A stretch of 26,202 nucleotides of DNA from JBELHO01 sp042091375 (GTDB lineage: Bacteria > Pseudomonadota > Gammaproteobacteria > Enterobacterales > Alteromonadaceae), in assembly GCA_042091375.1 (NCBI GenBank), contig JBELHO010000045.1:1-26202 (forward strand), read 5' to 3'. Positions 15,817 through 24,569 of this stretch are shown piece after piece; within the stretch, counting starts at the first letter, position 1; every line of letters begins with the position of its first letter. The translations under genes and the position numbers were made by a program. The notes beneath the pieces are model-generated. The model was not told the origin of the DNA. It made no database searches and saw only the letters and a program-made list of their open reading frames with translations.

Positions 15817-17860
15817 GAGTTATTTCCTTCTTAGCTTTATTAATTGCCTGTACAACAAGATCAGGCGTTAAAATTTGTGGCAATACCTGTTGGTAGCTAT
15901 TACCAGCATAAACTACATATAGAGGTACGCCAGATCGTTGATACTGGTTTAAAAAATTTAAAATAGTGGCATTTTTATTAGTCCAGTCTCCCACTAAGTA
16001 ATGAACATCACTTTGTGCAAAAGCCGATTTGACTTGTGCTGAACTCAACGCAACCTGCTCATTGACTTTACAGGTAATACACCAATCAGCGGTCATATTC
16101 ACCAATACAACTTGTTGGGCATTTTTCAGTTGCGCTAGTTGTTGTGGTGAAAAAGCCACCGCTGACTTTTTACTCTGTTGCTCAGTTGCTTGCTCATTAC
16201 CCAATAAAGCACTGTCCGATAATGTATTGAGTAACAAGGCAATGGCTAGCAACGTAGACAGCAATGAATATCTGCCCTTTATTTGACTACTAAGCCATAG
16301 CATTAAGGCAAAACCGACCAGCGACATCAGCAGTACAAACTGCGCAAAGCTATTGGTTTGTCCGAGGTAAACCCAGACTAACCAAACCACAGTAGCTAAC
16401 ATAGGAAACACTAATAATTGCTTAAAGGTATTCATCCAAGGCCCTGGTTTAGGCAGTAATTTGGCAAAGCGCGATGACATAAACAACAAAGATAGAGGTA
16501 AAGCAAAACCCAGTGCAAGGGCGGTAAAAATCAAATACGTAGTGCTGGCTGGGCTCACTAACGCGACTCCTAAGGCTGCAGCCATAAAAGGAGCCGTACA
16601 GGGAGATGCAACGACAACCGCCAACACCCCAGTAAAAAACTGACTAACAAAACCATTACCAGAAATCAGAGATTGACCAAACCCGGCAAATCGCGCCCCA
16701 GATGGAGCAATATCCATTAAAATAAGGGCAATAAAAACAAACAAGAAAGCCAACAAAACAATGACTGCTGGCTCCTGCATATGAAAGCCCCAACCTATCG
16801 CTTCACCACTACTTTTTAAGGCGATGATCACAGTAGCAAATAAGTTAAAGCAAACAAGCACACCTATGGCGTAACCTAGCTTTTGCGTTGTACTCATTGT
16901 TTCATTGCCAATAGCCAGTGCTTTAAATGACAACACAGGTAAAACACAAGGCATAACATTTAAAATTAAACCACCAATAAACGCCATCAACAGTAACATC
17001 AACATGGGTTCGTCAGCGGATAGCTCGGCAAGGGGGATATCATTAATCGTTGCTGAAACATAATAGCCGGCTTTGCCGTCGGTCAGTAAAAATGCCAACT
17101 GCTGTACATTACCAATAAAATAATCAGACAAAGTGATCACTTGGCTGTTGACACCGGCTTCACTGAGTAATTGTTGCTGTTGATTGTGCTGCACAACATC
17201 AGAGCGCAAAGGCAATAGTTGCCAGTTTGCCTGATAAGGTGGTGTATAGGCCAAAGTTAAGTGCTGCTCAGTCACTTCAAACTTGGCACTTAACATCACC
17301 TCATTGGGCAATTGCTCTCGGGTACTCGCAAATAGACTAGCGTGGCTAGATTTCTGTGGTTGACTGGCTATGGGCATAGTAATACTCAACTCAGCCCAAC
17401 CGGGGATGCAATCCTCTTTGCAAACCAACCAAGACAGCGAGAGGTTTATTTTTACCTCATCATCGATACCTTGGGTCGATAAAACATCAACAGGCACCAT
17501 TAACAGTACCTGTTCCTCATAACCGTAATTAAGCAAATGGGCGACGCGAATTTGCTGCGGGATAGGCCATAAAATGTCACCAAAGCTAAGATCAGCAGAG
17601 GCACTCCACTCAACACTGGGTGCCTCGCCTGAATCTCCTGGATTTTGCCAATAGGTATGCCATTCGGCTTCTGGTGATAACAACACACCAACCCAATTAG
17701 TCTGTGTTGTGCTCAATTGTTGATATTCTGATATCAACGCAACATCAATGTGTTCGCCTTTGGCATAACTTTGTGGTTGAAAAGTTTGTGAATAAGAAGA
17801 AAAGCTCAATAACCCCAAAAGGGCCAGTATCAGGACAAAAACGCTGGGTTTACTCATCAC
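15809..17860 (-). CDS. Protein-disulfide reductase, DsbD/ScsB family
   Basis: 683 residues; it carries electrons from cytoplasmic thioredoxin across the inner membrane to periplasmic partners. A signal peptide (1-24) is followed by an N-terminal periplasmic domain (about 30-275) with the Cys pair VCKEDC (C147, C151). The central eight-helix domain (about 285-550) has the paired transmembrane cysteines NVMPCVLPVLSF (C305) and ASPCTAPF (C421). The C-terminal thioredoxin-like domain has WCITC (C594, C597). All three Cys pairs are present, so it should be active. The long N-terminal domain and the redoxin partner fit the ScsB-like branch rather than short CcdA forms. The start is GTG at 17860 or the next codon, ATG 17857. 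A promoter lies directly upstream (17897-17925). Confidence 0.93.
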   Translation of the reverse strand: MMSKPSVFVLILALLGLLSFSSYSQTFQPQSYAKGEHIDVALISEYQQLSTTQTNWVGVLLSPEAEWHTYWQNPGDSGEAPSVEWSASADLSFGDILWPIPQQIRVAHLLNYGYEEQVLLMVPVDVLSTQGIDDEVKINLSLSWLVCKEDCIPGWAELSITMPIASQPQKSSHASLFASTREQLPNEVMLSAKFEVTEQHLTLAYTPPYQANWQLLPLRSDVVQHNQQQQLLSEAGVNSQVITLSDYFIGNVQQLAFLLTDGKAGYYVSATINDIPLAELSADEPMLMLLLMAFIGGLILNVMPCVLPVLSFKALAIGNETMSTTQKLGYAIGVLVCFNLFATVIIALKSSGEAIGWGFHMQEPAVIVLLAFLFVFIALILMDIAPSGARFAGFGQSLISGNGFVSQFFTGVLAVVVASPCTAPFMAAALGVALVSPASTTYLIFTALALGFALPLSLLFMSSRFAKLLPKPGPWMNTFKQLLVFPMLATVVWLVWVYLGQTNSFAQFVLLMSLVGFALMLWLSSQIKGRYSLLSTLLAIALLLNTLSDSALLGNEQATEQQSKKSAVAFSPQQLAQLKNAQQVVLVNMTADWCITCKVNEQVALSSAQVKSAFAQSDVHYLVGDWTNKNATILNFLNQYQRSGVPLYVVYAGNSYQQVLPQILTPDLVVQAINKAKKEITRD

Positions 17861-17896
17861 TTATATTCAACCTTTTTCTTCTTGAGTTTACAACAC

Positions 17897-17925
17897 ATGG
17901 TATTTTCTGAAAGCTTATCCGTCAA
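17897..17925 (-). promoter_or_regulatory. Promoter of the dsbD-redoxin operon
   Basis: On the minus strand TTGACG (17920-17925) and TACCAT (17897-17902) stand 17 bases apart. The start of transcription would be near 17890, about 30 bases before the gene. It lies in the short spacer after the RND permease stop codon, so the operon can be transcribed independently of the efflux genes. Confidence 0.5.
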
Positions 17926-17980
17926 TATTTAGCTATTGTTCACTGCCATTGCGTTGATCTTGATACCACATTTATTTGGA

Positions 17981-20900
17981 TTATTTCGCCTGATTTAATT
18001 GCTCCGCGAGAATTCTTTCCTGATCGGCTCTTGGTTTGCTAAACCTTGCCAGCCACACATATAGCACAGGTGTTAAAAACAAGGTAAAGATCACCGCAAT
18101 ACCCAAACCGCCAAACACAATCCATCCAATTGCGTTGCGCGCTTCTGCTCCAGCCCCAGAGGAAAGGATCAAAGGCAAACCACCTAATACCGTTGACAAT
18201 AAGGTCATCATTATAGGACGCAAGCGCACTTTACCTGCTTCGACAATAGCTTGTTTAACAGCTAAACCTCGATCTCTTAACTGATCGGCAAATTCAACCA
18301 ATAAAATTGAGTTTTTGGCAATGAGGCCAATGAGCATCACCAAGCCAATTTGAGAATATATATTGATGGTTGTATCTGTTAACCAGACCGCAAAAATAGC
18401 TGCAGCAATACCAAAGGGTACAGTTAACATCACCACTAATGCACTGCTAACACTTTCAAACTGTGCCGCCAAAACCAACAAAACAATTAAAAATGCCACC
18501 GCGTAGGTCATGGTGACTTGCTGATCGGTTTCTTGATATGTTTTCGCTTCACCCAATAGGATTAATTCAAAGCCATTAGGTAAATGCTCGCGCGCCAGCT
18601 GCCGCAAAATGTCTACCGCCTCAGCCATGGGCATAGTCTCAGGTAAGTCAGCATCTAATTCAATTGCTCGACGTTGTGCATGACGCTCTAATTCAGCGGG
18701 AACACCTTCTTCCGAAATATATGCGATTGACGATAACGACACTAGTTCGCCGTTTTTGGCGGCGACATATAAATTGGTGAGATCCGATGGATTGGCAGAA
18801 TCTTTGTATGAAGACTGTAAAATGATCGGTATGGCTTGATCGCCGATATTTAAGTCGGTTAAATCATCACCGCCAATGGCTGCGCGCAGAGTTTGATTTA
18901 TATCACTAAATGGAACGCCCAATTGTTCCGCCCTAGTTCGGTCAATGTGCACCCGCATTTGTGGTTGCGTGGGCTGATAAGATATCTCCAGTTGTCCAAA
19001 TTCAGGATAATTCAGTTCTACTATTTGGCTAAATGATTGCGCTACCGTAAAAATTTCTTGGTAGTTACTGCCGGTAATAGCGAACTCCAGCCCTCCTCCT
19101 TGTCCGCGCAGGTTTAAACTATTGGCACCAGAAGCTCTACCTGGGGCCCCCGGAACAGCAGCTAATTGCGGACGAATTTCACTAATAATTTGCTGTTGAC
19201 TATTTTGTCGCTGTGCCCAGTCTTTTAAATTAATAGTCATAAAAACAATATTGGGATCCCAAGAGCCGACAACGGTTCTAATCGAATCGATATCACCTAG
19301 CTCTACATAGGGCAATAAAATGTCTTCCATCAGTTCGGCTTGGCGATCCATATATGAAATACCCACCCCGTCAGGCCCTCTAGCGAAAACGCGAATACTA
19401 CCTCGATCTTCTGATGGCAATAACTCTTTATCTATGTGCTTATAAAGTAAAGTCGCGCCGACTGCAGACAGGAGGCTAAACAATGCAATCAACCAGGCAA
19501 ATTTAATACAAAATTGCAGTGACTTTTCATAGGCTAGAGTAATGTTTGTCCCCAGTTGCTGAAGACTGCCTTTAGACTTAACTGCTTGCTCGGTTTGGGT
19601 TTTATTAATAATTTTTGCTTTTAAAGCTGGCACTAAGGTCAAGGCGACGAATGAAGAAATAATCACCGCACCAGCCAATACAATGGCAAATTCTCTAAAT
19701 AGCTTACCAGCAGTTGACGGTAAAAAGGCAATGGGAAGAAAAACCGCCACTAACACCGCAGTGGTGGCAATAACAGCAAAAAATACTTCTCGCGAGCCAA
19801 CAACAGCCGCAGCACGCGACTTTACCCCCAGTGATTTATGCCTTTGAATGTTTTCTGACACGACAATAGCATCGTCAACAATCAACCCTGTTGCCAATAC
19901 TAACGCCAACAGGGTCAAAATATTAATTGAAAAACCAACTGCCCAAACAATGACTAACACCCCAATTAACGACACTGGGATCGATAGCGCCGGAACTAAG
20001 GTTTCTCGCCAACTGCCCAAAAACAACCATAAGGTAAAAATAACTAAAACAATGGTATAGCCAAGAGATTTGATCACTTCTTCTACTGAGCTGCGAATAA
20101 ATTGCGCATCATCATTGGTAACAAATACCGCTAGATCTGGATAGCGCAATCGGATCTCTGCTACCATAGCGAGTGCTTGATCCGATATTTCAATGGTATT
20201 AGCACTGGCTTGGCGAATAACCCCCAAACCGATCACAGGTTTACCATTTAATCTCACATAGCTATTGGCGTCTGCTGGGCCAAAGTAGACGGTAGCCACA
20301 TCACCCACTCGAGTTGTACCATTGATCACAATTTTTTCAACTTCAGCGGCGGTAACTGAGGTTGCATCAGCTCTGACAATGACTTGGTGATCGGTTGATC
20401 GCAAACTGCCAGCGGCAACGTCAAAAGGTGCTGATTTTAGGGCATTAGCCACATCAGTAAACGAAAGGCCATAACTGGCTAAGCGAATGGGATCGACGAC
20501 AACCCGCAATACCCTTTGTCGCTCGCCGTTCAAGTTAACATCAGCGACGCCCGGAATAGATAAAAACATAGGGGAAATGTCTCGCTCGACAATTTCAGCT
20601 ATGGTTTCCGTATCAAATTTATCACTGCCTATCGCCAGATCAAGTACCGAATTTGCATCATTATCCGCTTTGATAATAGATAACCGCTCGACTTCTTCTG
20701 GTAACTGCCGTTGCACTCGACTAACCGCTTCACGCATTTCATTAGCCGCATCTTCTATATTGATCCCCGGTCTAAATTCTACCCGAATACGCGCTGAGCC
20801 TTCTTCACTTTGCGCTCTAATGGATTTAATGCCACTCACTCTTGCCGCTGCCCCTTCAATTTTACGGGTCACTTCATTGTCAACCGTTTCAGGTGCACCA

Positions 20901-21082
20901 CCGGGGAAATTAGCTACAACAGTGATAATGGGTCGATCTACATCGGGTAACTCGCGCACCTCTAAGCCTAAAATAGCTGACAAACCAGCGATGATGATCA
21001 GCGTATTTAATACCACGATAGCGACTGGCCGACGCACCGAAAGTGAGGGCAAGTCGTCTTTATTTTGAAATAGATTAAGCAT
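17981..21082 (-). CDS. RND efflux transporter permease (HAE1 family)
   Basis: 1033 residues, normal for the family. It is the proton-driven inner-membrane pump of a tripartite efflux system. Twelve membrane helices in two halves flank two large periplasmic loops (about 42-335 and 550-855). The proton relay residues are present: D403 and D404 in GLIVDDAIV, and K923 in LIGLIAKNSILL. RND signatures such as FPGGAPETVDNEV (59-71) and LRPIMMT (954-960) are intact. It follows the adaptor gene with a 14-base gap and forms one operon with it. No outer-membrane TolC-like gene is in the window, so a shared channel is likely. The substrate cannot be predicted. Confidence 0.95.
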   Translation of the reverse strand: MLNLFQNKDDLPSLSVRRPVAIVVLNTLIIIAGLSAILGLEVRELPDVDRPIITVVANFPGGAPETVDNEVTRKIEGAAARVSGIKSIRAQSEEGSARIRVEFRPGINIEDAANEMREAVSRVQRQLPEEVERLSIIKADNDANSVLDLAIGSDKFDTETIAEIVERDISPMFLSIPGVADVNLNGERQRVLRVVVDPIRLASYGLSFTDVANALKSAPFDVAAGSLRSTDHQVIVRADATSVTAAEVEKIVINGTTRVGDVATVYFGPADANSYVRLNGKPVIGLGVIRQASANTIEISDQALAMVAEIRLRYPDLAVFVTNDDAQFIRSSVEEVIKSLGYTIVLVIFTLWLFLGSWRETLVPALSIPVSLIGVLVIVWAVGFSINILTLLALVLATGLIVDDAIVVSENIQRHKSLGVKSRAAAVVGSREVFFAVIATTAVLVAVFLPIAFLPSTAGKLFREFAIVLAGAVIISSFVALTLVPALKAKIINKTQTEQAVKSKGSLQQLGTNITLAYEKSLQFCIKFAWLIALFSLLSAVGATLLYKHIDKELLPSEDRGSIRVFARGPDGVGISYMDRQAELMEDILLPYVELGDIDSIRTVVGSWDPNIVFMTINLKDWAQRQNSQQQIISEIRPQLAAVPGAPGRASGANSLNLRGQGGGLEFAITGSNYQEIFTVAQSFSQIVELNYPEFGQLEISYQPTQPQMRVHIDRTRAEQLGVPFSDINQTLRAAIGGDDLTDLNIGDQAIPIILQSSYKDSANPSDLTNLYVAAKNGELVSLSSIAYISEEGVPAELERHAQRRAIELDADLPETMPMAEAVDILRQLAREHLPNGFELILLGEAKTYQETDQQVTMTYAVAFLIVLLVLAAQFESVSSALVVMLTVPFGIAAAIFAVWLTDTTINIYSQIGLVMLIGLIAKNSILLVEFADQLRDRGLAVKQAIVEAGKVRLRPIMMTLLSTVLGGLPLILSSGAGAEARNAIGWIVFGGLGIAVIFTLFLTPVLYVWLARFSKPRADQERILAEQLNQAK

Positions 21083-21096
21083 TGTTTACCCTTGAC

Positions 21097-22140
21097 TTAT
21101 TTGTTGGCATAAGCACCGTATGTAGCAATTGACGAGCCTTGACGTAACTGTTTGATCCCCTCAACAATCAGTTGATCACCATCGGACAAGTCGCCTTCAA
21201 CCAGTATAAAGCCTCGTAAACGCTGTTTAATAACCACAGGTTTTTTAACGGCTTTGCCCTCTTTTGCCAGCCAAATATAGGAGCTAGTCGCCCCCCAAGC
21301 AAGAGCGGCCTCTGGCACCACAGGATAATACTCACCATCACTGGTTAAACTCACCTTAAAACTAAGACCAGGGCGTAATTTATCATCGCTATTGTCGAGT
21401 ATTGCCCGCACTTTTAACGTTCTATTTTGCTCGTCTATTCGACTATCTAGCTGCGCTAGTGCGGCATTAAATAAAGAGTCTCGATTATTCCACGGTTGCA
21501 CTAGTACCTCAGCATCCGCAGCGACTAAATTGTATGAAGATTCAGGTACAGAAAAGTTAATAAATAGCTGTGTTCTGTCATCAATGGTAGTGATCAGAGT
21601 CGATTGGTTGATCCGATCACCGACTTCCACATCAGTCAGCCCTAAATAACCGCTAAAAGGCGCAAGCACACGTCTGTCTTGTAGATCCGCCTGCGCTTCT
21701 AAGACGGTAACTTTAGCCAATTCAAATAGTGCTAAACCTTGATCAACTTCCGATCCGGTTACCGCGCCTTTTGCCTTGCTTTTGAGAAGACGATCAACGT
21801 TTCTCTGGGTTTCAGCCAGTTCGATTTCAGCTCGTTTTAGCGCTGCTACTTGTCGGCGTGCATCTAACTCTAATAATAACGTGCCTTGTTCAACATAATC
21901 GCCTGGCAGAAAAGCCACTTTAGTGACTTTATCAGCTGCTGCAGGATAAAGACTGACTGACTTTTTCGCCTCAGCAGTGCCTATAGTTTCTATAGTGACT
22001 TGCATCGGTTGAAAGGATAAATCGTCAATAATTACTTGAGATGCAGGCCTTTTAGATGTATCAGCAACCGCAGAGGATGACAATAAAACCATCGAGATAA
22101 ACAGGGTGATAAATGTATTAGATATGCTCATAAGGACCAT
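21097..22140 (-). CDS. RND efflux periplasmic adaptor (membrane fusion protein)
   Basis: 347 residues. A signal peptide ends near residue 26 (SAVA-D); there is no lipobox Cys, so the protein is periplasmic and not lipid-anchored. The order is the usual one: barrel-sandwich half (about 55-95, FLPGDYVEQGTLLLELDARR), alpha-helical hairpin (about 95-155), second half (VLAPFSGYLGLTDVEVGD), beta-barrel (about 185-270, VPESSYNLV, LRPGLSFKV) and a membrane-proximal domain to about 340. It links the permease to the outer-membrane channel. It is the first gene of the operon. No strong Shine-Dalgarno is seen at the ATG (22138-22140). Confidence 0.94.
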   Translation of the reverse strand: MVLMSISNTFITLFISMVLLSSSAVADTSKRPASQVIIDDLSFQPMQVTIETIGTAEAKKSVSLYPAAADKVTKVAFLPGDYVEQGTLLLELDARRQVAALKRAEIELAETQRNVDRLLKSKAKGAVTGSEVDQGLALFELAKVTVLEAQADLQDRRVLAPFSGYLGLTDVEVGDRINQSTLITTIDDRTQLFINFSVPESSYNLVAADAEVLVQPWNNRDSLFNAALAQLDSRIDEQNRTLKVRAILDNSDDKLRPGLSFKVSLTSDGEYYPVVPEAALAWGATSSYIWLAKEGKAVKKPVVIKQRLRGFILVEGDLSDGDQLIVEGIKQLRQGSSIATYGAYANK

Positions 22141-22308
22141 TCAAGCCCAATTTGAAAATAACATCAGGCGAGATAATTAATCAAATAATGTCATCTTAAC
22201 AAAGGCAGTGTGAACGGAACGTGACGATAAACCAAACGATGAAATTGCCACAATAGCAAGCATAACCCCTTAATACTCGAACCTAACTAAACTTTAAAAA
22301 ATATTCAT

Positions 22309-22338
22309 TTGACTTTATTTACCCACTTGCAATATGAT
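22309..22338 (+). promoter_or_regulatory. Promoter for the ABC-F gene with a long leader
   Basis: TTGACT (22309-22314) and TATGAT (22333-22338) are separated by 18 bases. The start would be near 22345, giving a 5' leader of about 275 bases before the ABC-F start. The rest of the divergent spacer (22141-22308) holds only a weak TTGTTA/TAATTA pair facing the efflux operon. Confidence 0.55.
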
Positions 22339-22592
22339 ATTAACACTTTTCCTCAAGAGATAACGCCATCGTGAATAACTAAACCTGTAGGCCATTTTTT
22401 GATTATCTTTTATCTTTATTTTTTGGACTCACAGGGTTAGTCGGCGTAGCTCGATCTCGATATTAAGTTATTTTTAACCTCCTTTTGTATGTTATTTACA
22501 ATTTTCATGATGGCGACAATATAACCAGCATATCAACAATATTTAACCGGTATTATGGCTGTAACGCCAGCCAGTGATCATTGCTAACGCAG

Positions 22593-22614
22593 GCCTCCCT
22601 GTTCTATAGGAGGC
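22593..22614 (+). promoter_or_regulatory. Hairpin masking the ABC-F ribosome binding site
   Basis: GCCTCC (22593-22598) pairs perfectly with GGAGGC (22609-22614) around a 10-base loop. The 3' arm is the Shine-Dalgarno itself (AGGAGG 22608-22613, 5 bases before the ATG). A second AACCTCC upstream (22476-22482) could also pair with it. A 10-codon frame, ATG 22555 to TAA 22587 (MAVTPASDHC), ends just 5 bases before the hairpin, though it lacks a clear ribosome binding site. Translational attenuation is known for several ABC-F resistance genes; its use here is inference. Confidence 0.55.
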
Positions 22615-22618
22615 AACC

Positions 22619-24202
22619 ATGCCAATTATTGCAACCACGCCATTATTACAGGCTTCTCATATAAGCCATCATTTTGACAACGGCGAGACGCTGTTTAGGG
22701 ATATTACATGTGCGATAACCAAACAACGCATTGGTTTGATCGGGCGAAACGGCGCTGGCAAATCTGTATTGGCGTCACTTTTCAGTGGTGAGCAAATACC
22801 TTCAGCTGGAAAAATTCATCGGCCAAAATCAATTGCACTATACCGTCAGCAGCTAGATACACCTTTGCCTGATGAACTGAGCATTGCCGATTATCTCGGC
22901 TTGAGTAATGTGCTCAACGCATTAAAGCAGATCAGCGCTGGTGACTGCTCTAACCATTGGTTTGATCTTGTTGGTGAACAATGGGATCTACCTAGTAAAC
23001 TGGCTGAACAACTAAAGGAAATTAACCTGCCAGCAAACCCTGACTTTCCCTGTGCTAAACTCAGTGGTGGTCAATTTGCAAGGTTACAACTTTGGCAACT
23101 GTTCAAAAGTGATGTTGAATTACTGATCCTCGACGAGCCTTCTAATCACCTTGATAGCAATGCAAAACTGTGGTTGCTAAACGCGATGCAAGCGTTTTGT
23201 GGAACGATATTACTGATCAGCCATGACCGTCAGTTATTGCGTACAATGCAAGAAATTTGGGAACTTTCTTCTCTTGGATTAACTGTTTACGGCGGTAACT
23301 ACGACAATTACGCCCAACAAAAACAGACTGAGCAGCAAGCCATAACCCGACAAATCAATAGCGTAGAAAAACAAAAAAAACACCTTGAGATACAAGCTCA
23401 ACGCAATCGACAAAAGTCTGAGCAAAGAGCAGCACAAGGTAATGTGTTACGAAGATCGAAAAGCCAATGTACCATGGTACTCGATCACAAAAAAAATAGT
23501 GCTTCAGCAAGCGCATCCAGCCGGAATAAAAACGAACAACTACGTCAGGCAAACCTCACTCAAAAAAGCACTCAACTAAAAGCGAGAAAAGCAGTAGTGC
23601 AGAGTCAAAAATTTTACTTCGAGGATAATTTCACTCGCAATAATCTGGCGATTTCTGTGATCGCTGGCATATTGCCTTATGGCCAACAACAGCCAATTAA
23701 CCTTAGCGTGAATAATAAGGAGAAAATACATTTGATGGGCAAAAATGGCGAAGGAAAATCAATACTATTGAAAACACTATTAGGCAAGTTTTTATTGCAA
23801 AGTGGTGAGTTACAAGTCAATGTGTCATTGCACTATCTCGATCAGCATTTTAGCGCAATTCACCATGAATTCCCTATATTAAACCAGTTAATGAACGCCT
23901 GTCCTCACTTGTCAGAAAGCGATGCCAGAACCTTACTTGCCGGCATAGGCTTTCGTCGCGACAGTGTATTTCGCTTAGGAGGCATGCTCAGTGGTGGTGA
24001 AAAAATGAAGTTGGCCATGTTAATGGCCAGTCATCAGCAAAGCCAACCTATGTTGCTTCTCGATGAACCCGACAATCACCTAGATCTGGAGTCTAAAGCT
24101 ATACTCAGTCAAGCACTACAAGCCTATCGAGGTGGTTTTATTGTGGTCAGTCATGATGATGATTTTGTTAAAGAGGCGGGAGTCACTCGACAATTTGATT
24201 TG
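22619..24202 (+). CDS. ABC-F family ATP-binding protein, 3' end lost in assembly gap
   Basis: 528 codons are readable before the Ns. Two ABC ATPase domains without membrane segments define the ABC-F class, which acts on ribosomes (translation factors or ribosome-protection proteins). Domain 1: Walker A GRNGAGKS (42-49), signature LSGGQ (148-152), Walker B LLILDEP (168-174), His switch SHD (201-203). Domain 2: Walker A GKNGEGKS (374-381), signature LSGGE (457-461), Walker B LLLDEP (479-484), SHD (511-513). The linker between them (about 230-330) is Gln/Lys-rich and partly coiled. The short overall length suggests only a few residues are missing before the stop. The subfamily cannot be named safely. 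AGGAGG precedes the ATG by 5 bases and sits in a hairpin. Confidence 0.92.
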
Positions 24203-24302
24203 NNNNNNNNNNNNNNNNNNNNNNNNNNNNNNNNNNNNNNNNNNNNNNNNNNNNNNNNNNNNNNNNNNNNNNNNNNNNNNNNNNNNNNNNNNNNNNNNNN
24301 NN
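24203..24302. other. Assembly gap (100 Ns)
   Basis: Exactly 100 undetermined bases, the usual placeholder for a scaffold join of unknown size. Any translation through it is meaningless. The end of the ABC-F gene and anything between it and 24303 are unknown. Confidence 0.99.
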
Positions 24303-24482
24303 AGTGTAGCTTCAGACAATTATCGCCCCGTGAGTCGCCCCATAAAAAATATAGGCTCACCAAAACTAGGATTATAACAATTGACGATATGCCACATTCT
24401 TTAAAGTAGACAGGTACGAATTTTCAAACGATTTTGTTCAAACCATCATCGATAGGAGGCAATTCACGACAATACATTGCAA

Positions 24483-24514
24483 ATGAGCATATGGCGATTA
24501 ACGCCATAGCTCAT
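24483..24514 (-). other. Stem-loop downstream of the serine hydrolase gene
   Basis: ATGAGC (24483-24488) pairs with GCTCAT (24509-24514), and inside it ATGGCG (24491-24496) pairs with CGCCAT (24502-24507). It lies 55 bases after the stop codon of the minus-strand hydrolase. On the minus strand only TTTGC follows, so terminator function is possible but weak. Confidence 0.45.
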
Positions 24515-24524
24515 GTCATGATAT

Positions 24525-24551
24525 ATAGTAGCCCTAATATAGTAGCCCTAA
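24525..24551. repeat. Short direct repeat, 13 bp twice
   Basis: ATAGTAGCCCTAA occurs at 24525-24537 and 24539-24551, one base apart. No function is apparent; replication slippage is a simple explanation. Confidence 0.6.
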
Positions 24552-24569
24552 GATATTTATATCACTTGT

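Noticed and set aside
12863..17860. Two-component system and dsbD-redoxin genes as one operon
   Set aside because: A 290-base spacer with a good terminator lies between them, and the dsbD operon has its own promoter; a regulatory link remains unproven.
20487..21068. A 193-codon open frame antisense to the RND permease
   Set aside because: It lies wholly inside a well-supported gene on the other strand; its Ser/Thr/Arg-rich composition is what antisense reading of a permease gives.
22489..22524. An 11-codon frame (MLFTIFMMATI) as the ABC-F leader peptide
   Set aside because: It has no ribosome binding site, is preceded by an anti-Shine-Dalgarno, and ends far from the masking hairpin.
24303..24409. 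Continuation of the ABC-F frame after the Ns
   Set aside because: Gap size is arbitrary, so the frame across it is meaningless, and the sequence after the gap does not resemble an ABC-F C-terminus.
24454..24459. AGGAGG resembling a ribosome binding site right of the gap
   Set aside because: No start codon with an open frame follows at a suitable distance.
24525..24551. Short direct repeats as a possible CRISPR or integration site
   Set aside because: Only two units of 13 bases with a one-base spacer, and no cas, integrase or tRNA end nearby.
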